From assembly GCA_023433275.1 (NCBI GenBank), contig JAEZDN010000070.1:1-14600 (forward strand): a DNA stretch of 14,600 bases, in the 5' to 3' direction. This stretch comes from Verrucomicrobiota bacterium (GTDB lineage: Bacteria; Verrucomicrobiota; Verrucomicrobiia; Opitutales; Opitutaceae). Positions 5,322 through 10,558 of this stretch are shown here, piece after piece. The notes below the pieces were generated by a model that searched no databases, was not told the DNA's origin, and was given only the letters and a program-made list of their open reading frames with translations. The position numbers and the translations under genes were made by a program. Position 1 is the stretch's first letter. The number at the start of each line of letters is the position of its first letter.

Positions 5322-6053
5322 TCAAGCCGCCGCCATCTCCCGATCACTCTCCAACTGATAACCCGCCCCCGGCACCGTGCGAATCCATCGCGGCTCCCCG
5401 CCGCGATCCCCCAGCTTCTGGCGCAACCGCCACAAATGTGTTTCCACCGTCCGCGTGTTCGGCCGGTTCGTGTAGCCCCACACCGCATCCAGGATCGTTT
5501 CACGCGCCACCGGCCGGCCATGGTGCCGCGCCAGCAAATCCAAGATCGCATACTCCGTGCGCGTCAGCGCCACCGCCGCGCCTTCCGCCACCGCGGTGCG
5601 CTCCCGCAAATCCACGCGCAGGCCGCCAAAGTTCAGCTGCGTCAGCGCGCTCATCTCCGGCTGCGCCCGCCGCAACAACGCCTGCACGCGCGCGATCAAC
5701 TCCCGAAAATCACACGGCTTTCCCAGATAATCGTCCGCCCCGGCCGCCAATCCCTTCACGCGGTCGTTGATCCCCGTCAGCCCGGTGAGCATCAGCACCG
5801 GCCGCCGGCACCCGCGCAACCGGAGCTTCTCGAGCACCTGCCAGCCATTCATCCGCGGCATGTTCACGTCGAGCACGATCAAGGCCGGATCCTCCCGCTC
5901 CCACATTTCCAAGGCCTCCAGCCCGTCCCGCGCCTCCAACACCCGGAACCCCACGCTCCGCAACAACTCCGCGCAGGTCGCCCGCATCTCGTCACTGTCC
6001 TCCACCAGGAGCAGCCGGGCCGCGGTGGCATGGGAAAAGGACGAATCGCTCAT
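5322..6053 (-). CDS. OmpR/PhoB-family response regulator
   Basis: A 243-residue two-component response regulator. The receiver domain (about 11-128) has the acidic pair Glu18/Asp19 (LLLVEDSDE), the phosphorylation site Asp62 (VLDVNMPRMNGW), the switch threonine Thr90 (MLTGLTG) and Lys112 (YLGKPCDF). The winged-helix DNA-binding domain (about 145-240) has LTRTEYAILDLL, VARETILDAVWG, the recognition helix RTVETHLWRLRQKLG and the hairpin wing IRTVPGAGYQL. The ATG at 6053 starts three residues before SFSHATAARLLLVED; the open frame runs 58 codons further upstream, but that part is low-complexity and crosses the regulatory site, so it is excluded. No histidine kinase is nearby, so it is an orphan locally. 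A PhoB-box-like direct repeat 39-57 bp upstream suggests autoregulation or a shared regulon. The last eleven codons are duplicated in degraded form just downstream (5141-5173). Confidence 0.95.
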   Translation of the reverse strand: MSDSSFSHATAARLLLVEDSDEMRATCAELLRSVGFRVLEARDGLEALEMWEREDPALIVLDVNMPRMNGWQVLEKLRLRGCRRPVLMLTGLTGINDRVKGLAAGADDYLGKPCDFRELIARVQALLRRAQPEMSALTQLNFGGLRVDLRERTAVAEGAAVALTRTEYAILDLLARHHGRPVARETILDAVWGYTNRPNTRTVETHLWRLRQKLGDRGGEPRWIRTVPGAGYQLESDREMAAA

Positions 6054-6091
6054 GCGGCGTACATCGGTGCCCTCCGGTCCCGGTTTAGGTT

Positions 6092-6110
6092 TTTGTGACG
6101 CCTTTGTGAC
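6092..6110 (-). promoter_or_regulatory. PhoB-box-like direct repeat upstream of the response regulator
   Basis: Two identical 8-mers, TTTGTGAC on the + strand at 6092-6099 and 6103-6110, lie exactly 11 bp apart. On the gene's own strand they read GTCACAAA-GGC-GTCACAAA. Known PhoB-type sites are two such half-sites per 22 bp, spaced 11 bp, with a TGTCA-like core. The site is 39-57 bp upstream of the start codon of an OmpR/PhoB-type regulator, so autoregulation is plausible. Confidence 0.6.
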
Positions 6111-6200
6111 TCCTGCCCCGGTCCCGCCGGCCGTTGAAACCCGTGGCGGACATGACGTCCTCCTCGGTGGCCCGGCCACTGTCTCAACCAACCCTTCCTC

Positions 6201-6221
6201 CCAACCACCAACCACCGATCC
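6201..6221. repeat. Short heptamer run CCAACCA
   Basis: CCAACCA, CCAACCA, CCGATCC: two exact units and one degenerate unit, upstream of the response regulator. Too short to be certain, but the period matches the other arrays. Confidence 0.45.
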
Positions 6222-6247
6222 AAACATTTCAGCAAGGATGTCTGATT

Positions 6248-6285
6248 AAGAACCGGCGCGCTGTTCCCTCAGCCGCCGGTTTCTT
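6248..6285. other. Strong imperfect hairpin in the divergent intergenic region
   Basis: Left arm AAGAACCGGCGCGCTG (6248-6263), loop TTCCCT, right arm CAGCCGCCGGTTTCTT (6270-6285). The arms pair almost fully apart from two single-base bulges. On the + strand it ends in TTTCTTATT, so it resembles a terminator or attenuator, but no + strand gene ends just upstream. Confidence 0.5.
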
Positions 6286-6355
6286 ATTGGTGTACGCCCG
6301 GCACCGTCGCACGTCCCCGGTGGGTCGAATCGCCTCCGACTGGCCTTGCCTTGGC

Positions 6356-6380
6356 TGGAGCCACGGCGGCCGCGCCGTGG
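6356..6380. repeat. Palindromic repeat, TGGAG family, copy 3
   Basis: TGGAG then CCACGGCG-GCCG-CGCCGTGG (6361-6380), a perfect 8-bp stem identical to that at 1901-1920, with a GCCG loop in place of ACCC. Confidence 0.8.
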
Positions 6381-6585
6381 TTCATCGGGGAACGGCCACC
6401 GAGCGTCGCATCTCCATCCCGCCATCAGGTCGTCGCATCACTACCCTGCCGCGGGGCCGGCGGCGAACGTACCGAAGCCCACCTTCTTGTAGGAATTAGC
6501 CGGCCCTCTGTCCGGATGTCAGGTTTCAGCCAGTCCCCCGTTGGCCGATGAACTGCCCTGCCTCCCCACGCACGGCATCTCCAAA

Positions 6586-8145
6586 ATGCTTAAAAACCTC
6601 ACCATCGCCCGCCGCCTGACCTTGGGGTTCGCCCTCCTGGTCAGTTTCAACCTCATCGCTGCCGCCATCTTTTACGCCACGTTGCACGGCATCAAGCTGG
6701 ACGTCGCCACCATCGCCGACGACAGCCTGCCCTCCATCGAGCGCGTCACCGCATTGCAGCGCAACACGCTCCACTATCGCATTCTCACCAACCGGCACAT
6801 CCTCTCCGATGATGCCGCCGAGATGCGCGATCTCGACCGGCAATGCGACGAACTCGCCGCCACGATCCTGAGCGACCTGCATGCATACGAAAAGCACCTG
6901 TCCTCCGACGAGGAACGGGCCCTCGCCGGCCGCGTGCCTCCGGCCTTGGAATCCTTTCGCAAGGTGGCCAATCACATCCGCGACCTGAGCATGGAGGGCA
7001 AACCCGCCGAGGCGCTGGCCCTGCTCCGCAGCGAAGGCGCACCCGCGTTTGCCGCCTTTGAAACGGCCGTGCGGGAATGCGCGGAGTACAACAGCCGCAA
7101 CGTCCGGACCTACATGGATGAGGTCAACCACAGCGCCTCGCGCGGACTGTCGTTCACTCTCATCCTCAGCGCCGTCGCCGCCCTGTCTGCCATCGTTGCC
7201 GGCTGGCTGATCACCCGCTCGATCAGCTCCCGCCTGCGCTTGATGGCCGCCGCCCTCGGCGACGGAGCGGTGCAGGTCTCGGCGGCCGCCGGCCAGGTCT
7301 CCTCCAGCAGCCAGTCCCTCGCCGGCGGCGCCAGCGAGCAGGCCGCGAGCCTCGAGGAAACCTCCTCTTCCCTCGAGGAACTCTCCTCCATGACCAAACG
7401 AAACGCCGAGGCCGCCGTTGCCGCCAAACAACTTTCCGGCGAGACCCGGGCCGCGGCCGAAACGGGCAACGCCGACATGGAAGCCATGCGCGATGCCATG
7501 AACGCCATCAAGACCTCGTCGGCCGACATCGCGAAGATCATCAAGACCATCGACGAAATCGCCTTCCAAACCAATATCCTGGCGCTCAACGCCGCGGTGG
7601 AGGCCGCCCGCGCCGGGGAGCACGGCGCCGGCTTCGCCGTCGTCGCCGAGGAGGTCCGCGCCCTGGCTCAGCGCTCCGCCACCGCCGCCAAGGAAACGGC
7701 TGCCAAGATCGAGGACTCCATCGGCAAGAGCGAGCACGGTGCGGTCGTCTCCACCAAGGTCGCCGCCTCCCTCGGCATCATCGTCGAGCGCGCGCGCCGC
7801 GTCGACGAACTGGTCGCCGAGATCAGCCGCGCTTCGGGCGAGCAGAACCAGGGCATCGGCCAGATCAACATCGCCGTGTCCCAGATGGACAAGGTCACCC
7901 AGTCCAATGCCGGCAACGCGGAGGAAACCGCCGCCGCCGCCGAGGAACTGAACAGTCAGGCCGCTTCGCTCAAGGAAGTCGTGCACAGCCTCCAGACGTT
8001 GATCGGCGGATCGGCCGCCACTGCGGCCGCCGCCGCACCGGTCGCCGCACCGCAACGCCCCGAAAGGCACCCCGCCCCGCTTGCGAAGCCTCGCATCGCA
8101 CGGCACGAAACCGCGACAGCAGACGCGTTTTTCCAGGACGCCTGA
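6586..8145 (+). CDS. Methyl-accepting chemotaxis protein lacking a full HAMP domain
   Basis: A 519-residue transmembrane chemoreceptor. The start at ATG 6586 gives MLKNLTIARRLTLGF, a basic leader into membrane helix 1 (about 12-32). Residues 33-187 form a helical periplasmic sensor resembling the four-helix-bundle type (SLPSIERVTALQRNTLHYR, DAAEMRDLDRQCDEL, CAEYNSRNVRTYMDEV). Helix 2 is about 188-210. The cytoplasmic hairpin carries the conserved tip IDEIAFQTNILALNAAVEAA followed by RAGEHGAGFAVVAEEVRALA (about 322-361), where CheA and CheW bind. Glutamate-rich stretches such as SLEETSSSLEEL and NAEETAAAAEELN look like methylation sites. The usual second half of HAMP is missing: only about 20 residues link helix 2 to the coiled coil. 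The tail (about 475-519) is Ala/Pro/Arg-rich and I see no CheR-docking pentapeptide. It is divergent from the response regulator gene and ends at a strong terminator. A TTG at 6541 is an alternative but less likely start. Confidence 0.95.
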   Translation: MLKNLTIARRLTLGFALLVSFNLIAAAIFYATLHGIKLDVATIADDSLPSIERVTALQRNTLHYRILTNRHILSDDAAEMRDLDRQCDELAATILSDLHAYEKHLSSDEERALAGRVPPALESFRKVANHIRDLSMEGKPAEALALLRSEGAPAFAAFETAVRECAEYNSRNVRTYMDEVNHSASRGLSFTLILSAVAALSAIVAGWLITRSISSRLRLMAAALGDGAVQVSAAAGQVSSSSQSLAGGASEQAASLEETSSSLEELSSMTKRNAEAAVAAKQLSGETRAAAETGNADMEAMRDAMNAIKTSSADIAKIIKTIDEIAFQTNILALNAAVEAARAGEHGAGFAVVAEEVRALAQRSATAAKETAAKIEDSIGKSEHGAVVSTKVAASLGIIVERARRVDELVAEISRASGEQNQGIGQINIAVSQMDKVTQSNAGNAEETAAAAEELNSQAASLKEVVHSLQTLIGGSAATAAAAAPVAAPQRPERHPAPLAKPRIARHETATADAFFQDA

Positions 8146-8177
8146 TTGGGGCCTGTTCAAGAATCCGGTTTCGCACC

Positions 8178-8213
8178 CAACCGGTGGACGTCTTCGTCCA
8201 CCGGTTTTCGTTT
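8178..8213 (+). terminator. Rho-independent terminator of the chemoreceptor gene
   Basis: A perfect 12-bp stem, AACCGGTGGACG (8178-8189) with CGTCCACCGGTT (8194-8205), closed by a TCTT loop. It is followed by the T-rich tract TTTTCGTTTT. It starts 33 bp after the chemoreceptor stop, the right place and direction to end that transcript, and it insulates parE from it. Confidence 0.92.
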
Positions 8214-8246
8214 TATGGCCTCGCCCGCGGCGGCCCGTCGACCCTG

Positions 8247-8267
8247 GTCACTTGTTACTTGTCACTT
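8247..8267. repeat. Heptamer array GTYACTT
   Basis: GTCACTT, GTTACTT, GTCACTT in exact phase, followed by the degenerate GCCCCCTT. First of three different heptamer arrays between the chemoreceptor and parE. Confidence 0.75.
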
Positions 8268-8318
8268 GCCCCCTTGCCCACACACCTTTCCGCCCTCGGT
8301 CCGATCTCCGTTCCTTTT

Positions 8319-8339
8319 CAGGTCTCAGGTCTCACGTCT
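8319..8339. repeat. Heptamer array CASGTCT
   Basis: CAGGTCT, CAGGTCT, CACGTCT in exact phase. Second of three arrays in the parE leader region, with a different repeat word from its neighbours. Confidence 0.75.
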
Positions 8340-8351
8340 CCGCCTTCCCCG

Positions 8352-8393
8352 TCATCCATCTTCCTTCTTAATTCTTCCTCCTTCCTTCCCGCC
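8352..8393. repeat. Heptamer array TCTTCCT, copy 2, against the parE start codon
   Basis: TCATCCA, TCTTCCT, TCTTAAT, TCTTCCT, CCTTCCT, TCCCGCC; the parE ATG begins at 8395. The units TCTTCCT-TCTTAAT-TCTTCCT recur at 3051-3071. The array occupies the place where a ribosome binding site would be. Confidence 0.8.
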
Positions 8394-8394
8394 C

Positions 8395-10236
8395 ATGGCC
8401 TCCAACTACACCGAAGCGAGCATCAAGACCCTCAGCTCCCTCGAGCACATCCGCCTCCGCCCCGGCATGTACATCGGCCGCCTCGGCAACGGCGCCCACG
8501 CCGAGGACGGCATCTACGTCCTCCTCAAGGAAACCATCGATAACTCCATCGACGAATTCATGATGGGGGCGGGCAAGAAGATCGAGGTCGAGCTCACCGA
8601 GCGCTCCGTCCGTGTCCGCGACTACGGCCGCGGCATTCCGCTCGGCAAACTCGTCGAGTGCGTCTCCGTCATCAACACCGGCGCCAAATACGATTCCGAA
8701 ACCTTCCAAAAGGCCGTCGGCCTCAACGGCGTCGGCCAGAAGGCCGTCAACGCCCTCGCCCTCACCTACCGCGCCCAGGCCTTCCGCGACGGCGAGACCA
8801 AGTTCGTCGAGTTCGAGCAGGGCAAGCTCAAGTCCCAGTCCAAGGTCACCAAGTCCACCGATCGCAACGGCACCCTCATCGAGTTCACGCCCGACGAGAA
8901 ACTCTTCGGCAAGGACTTCAAGTTCCGCACGGAGTTCGTCGAGGACATGCTCTGGAACTACGCCTTCCTCAACCGCGGCCTCACCCTCACGCTCAACGGC
9001 AAGCCCTTCAAGTCCGAGCACGGCCTCAAGGATCTCCTCGCCAAGGAAATCTCGGGCGAGGCGCTCTACCCGATCATCCACCTCGAGGGCGAGGACATCG
9101 AGATCGCCGTCACCCACGGCAAACACTACGGCGAGGAATACTGGTCCTTCGTCAACGGCCAGCACACCACCATGGGCGGCACCCACCTCGCCGCCTTCCG
9201 CGAGGCCTTCGTCGAGACCCTGCGCAACCACTTCAAGAAGGACTTCGACGCCGCCGACGTCCGCCAGTCCATCGACGCCGCCATCGTCGTTCGCGTCCAG
9301 GAACCCGTCTTCGAATCCCAGACCAAGACCAAGCTCGGCTCGACCGACATGGGCCCCAAGGGCCCCACGCTCAAGGAATTCGTCGGCAAGTTCGTCCAGC
9401 AGGCCCTCGACACCTACCTCCACAAGAACCGCGAGACGGCCGAGATCATCAAACAGAAGATCGAGGAAAACGAACACGAGCGCAAGGAGCTCGCCGGCAT
9501 CCGCAACATCGCCCGCGAGCGCGCCAAGAAGGCCTCCCTCCACAACCGCAAGCTCCGCGACTGCCGCCTGCACCTCGGCGACCGCAACCCGCGCGCCGAG
9601 GAATCCACCCTCTTCATCGTCGAGGGCGACTCCGCCGCCGGCTCCCTCACCGCCACGCGCGATGTCCAGACCCAGGCCGTCTTCGCCCTCAAGGGCAAAC
9701 CGCTGAACACCTACGGCCTCACCAAGAAGGTCATCTACGAGAACGAGGAATTCCACCTCCTCCAATCCGCCCTCAACATCGAGGACGGCCTCGACGGCCT
9801 GCGCTACAACCGGATCGTGATCGCCACCGACGCCGACGTCGACGGCATGCACATCCGCCTGTTGCTTCTCTCGTTCTTCCTGCAGTTCTTCCCCGACGTC
9901 ATCCGCAACAACCACCTCTTCATCCTGCAAACGCCCCTCTTCCGCGTCCGCAACAAGAAGATCACGCGCTATTGCTACTCCGAGCAGGAGAAGCAGGCCG
10001 CCATCGCCGAGTGCGGCGCCAGCCACGAGATCACGCGCTTCAAGGGCCTCGGTGAAATCAGCGCCGGCGAGTTCAAGGATTTCATCGGCGAGAACATCCG
10101 CCTCGACCCGGTGAACCTGCACCACCTCTACAGCAGCGACGAGCTCCTGAGTTTCTTCATGGGCAAGAACACCCCCGAGCGCCAGGACTTCATCATCGAC
10201 AACCTGAGGGTCGAAAAAGACCTCGTCGAAGCCTAA
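8395..10236 (+). CDS. parE: DNA topoisomerase IV subunit B (ParE)
   Basis: A 613-residue type IIA topoisomerase ATPase subunit. The GHKL ATPase domain has Glu46 (general base) and Asn50 in ETIDNSIDEF, Asp77 in VRDYGRGIP, and the lid GLNGVGQKAVNALA (109-122). The transducer has QTKTKLGS with Gln309 and Lys311 reaching the ATP. The TOPRIM domain has VEGDSAAG (Glu410) and TDADVDGMHIR (Asp479, Asp481), which bind magnesium for DNA cleavage. The C-terminal part reads HEITRFKGLGEIS and ends with MGKNTPERQDFIIDNLRVE. The wording (DVQTQAVFALKGKPLN, LQTPLFRVRNKK) matches the Bacteroidota-type ParE rather than GyrB. The length fits, with no GyrB-like insertion. ParE pairs with ParC (12385-14586) to decatenate chromosomes. 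The open frame extends 83 codons upstream into repeat DNA, but homology starts at MASNYTEASIKTLSSLEHIR, so ATG 8395 is used. A heptamer array ends close to the ATG where a ribosome site would be. Confidence 0.95.
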   Translation: MASNYTEASIKTLSSLEHIRLRPGMYIGRLGNGAHAEDGIYVLLKETIDNSIDEFMMGAGKKIEVELTERSVRVRDYGRGIPLGKLVECVSVINTGAKYDSETFQKAVGLNGVGQKAVNALALTYRAQAFRDGETKFVEFEQGKLKSQSKVTKSTDRNGTLIEFTPDEKLFGKDFKFRTEFVEDMLWNYAFLNRGLTLTLNGKPFKSEHGLKDLLAKEISGEALYPIIHLEGEDIEIAVTHGKHYGEEYWSFVNGQHTTMGGTHLAAFREAFVETLRNHFKKDFDAADVRQSIDAAIVVRVQEPVFESQTKTKLGSTDMGPKGPTLKEFVGKFVQQALDTYLHKNRETAEIIKQKIEENEHERKELAGIRNIARERAKKASLHNRKLRDCRLHLGDRNPRAEESTLFIVEGDSAAGSLTATRDVQTQAVFALKGKPLNTYGLTKKVIYENEEFHLLQSALNIEDGLDGLRYNRIVIATDADVDGMHIRLLLLSFFLQFFPDVIRNNHLFILQTPLFRVRNKKITRYCYSEQEKQAAIAECGASHEITRFKGLGEISAGEFKDFIGENIRLDPVNLHHLYSSDELLSFFMGKNTPERQDFIIDNLRVEKDLVEA

Positions 10237-10335
10237 GCGCCCCGTAGCCACCGAGCCCGGCCTGCTTTTCTGAAACCGGGGCGCCGCGGTCTCTGCCGGC
10301 CCCCGCATCGGCGGTCCGTGCCTCCTTCGCCTCCC

Positions 10336-10360
10336 TGGAGCCGGGGCGCCCCCGCCCCGG
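10336..10360. repeat. Palindromic repeat, TGGAG family, copy 4
   Basis: TGGAG then CCGGGGCG-CCCC-CGCCCCGG (10341-10360), a perfect 8-bp stem with the same arms as the copy at 16-35 and a one-base loop change. Confidence 0.8.
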
Positions 10361-10453
10361 TATTCCTCTAGAGCCCGAGCCCGACCGGTCATTCAATTGC
10401 GACCTGCTGCCGCCCCCCTCCTCCCCATAACAAATACCCGGGACCCCCTAACC

Positions 10454-10482
10454 GGCGCGTTTTTTTGCAGAAAAAACGCGCC
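10454..10482. other. Perfect 12-bp inverted repeat with an A/T core
   Basis: GGCGCGTTTTTT (10454-10465) and AAAAAACGCGCC (10471-10482) are perfect complements around the loop TGCAG. Unlike a normal terminator, the GC part is outside and the T/A run is inside, with no T tract following. It lies 28 bp before the -35 of the S41 peptidase gene, so it may be a protein-binding site or a hairpin between parE and that gene. Confidence 0.6.
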
Positions 10483-10509
10483 TTGTCCGTCTCCGTCCTA
10501 CACCCCGAT

Positions 10510-10539
10510 TTGACGACGCGAAAAACGCACCGGTAATTT
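10510..10539 (+). promoter_or_regulatory. Putative promoter of the S41 peptidase gene
   Basis: TTGACG (10510-10515) and TAATTT (10534-10539) are separated by 18 bp, the best sigma-70-like pair in the window. A start about 7 bp further on would leave a leader of only about 13 nt before the ATG at 10559. An AT-rich palindrome covers the -10. Confidence 0.65.
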
Positions 10540-10553
10540 ACCCACAGTAAATT
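10535..10553. promoter_or_regulatory. Palindromic operator candidate over the -10 of the S41 peptidase gene
   Basis: AATTTAC (10535-10541) and GTAAATT (10547-10553) form a perfect 7-bp inverted repeat with CCACA between them. It overlaps the -10 and the probable transcription start, and ends five bases before the start codon. This is where a dimeric repressor would sit; as RNA it could instead cover the start codon region. Confidence 0.5.
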
Positions 10554-10558
10554 TCCCG

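Larger units (their letters stand above)
5024..5359. repeat. Tandem duplication, about 167-181 bp per copy
   Basis: Copy 1 (5024-5178 or so) and copy 2 (5191-5359 or so) share the same order: ATGTGGG, hairpin, CATCTCCCCG, hexamer array, CTTTCCCC-type stretch, then the 3' end of the response regulator gene. Offset is 167 bp at the left end and 181 bp at the right, because copy 2 has two more hexamers and a few small insertions. The region is duplicated at the gene's 3' end, leaving the functional stop at 5322. Confidence 0.9.
6054..6585. other. Divergent intergenic region, response regulator and chemoreceptor
   Basis: 532 bp, the largest gap. It holds the PhoB-box-like repeat (6092-6110), a short heptamer run (6201-6221), a strong hairpin (6248-6285) and a TGGAG hairpin (6356-6380). 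From 6381 to 6585, presumably the chemoreceptor promoter and leader, I see no convincing element. Confidence 0.65.
10237..10558. other. Intergenic region between parE and the S41 peptidase gene
   Basis: 322 bp. It holds a TGGAG hairpin (10336-10360), a perfect inverted repeat (10454-10482), the promoter (10510-10539) and a palindrome over the -10 (10535-10553). About 100 bp after the parE stop shows nothing beyond GC-rich, partly self-complementary sequence. Confidence 0.7.

Noticed and set aside
6054..6227. 58-codon upstream extension of the response regulator
   Set aside because: Low-complexity, lies over the PhoB-box-like repeat, and receiver domains start close to the ATG at 6053.
6519..6551. 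Sigma-28-like promoter for the chemoreceptor (TCAGGTTT and GCCGATGA)
   Set aside because: Both words resemble the consensus, but they are 17 bp apart instead of about 11, so the match is probably chance.
6526..8160. Long open frame of 544 codons antisense to the chemoreceptor gene
   Set aside because: It reads as Gly/Asp/Val-rich low-complexity sequence, the usual shadow of a GC-rich gene. The + strand frame has clear domain motifs.
8146..8394. 83-codon upstream extension of parE
   Set aside because: The extension is encoded by a terminator and tandem repeats; ParE homology starts at the ATG at 8395.
10267..10285. Further TGGAG-family hairpin at ACCGGGGCGCCGCGGT
   Set aside because: It lacks the TGGAG lead and the 4-nt loop, and has a mismatch; similarity is explained by GC-rich composition.
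8368..10392. 674-codon open frame antisense to parE
   Set aside because: Same shadow effect; composed of Glu, Gly, Ala, Val and Leu with no motif, while parE on the other strand is complete.
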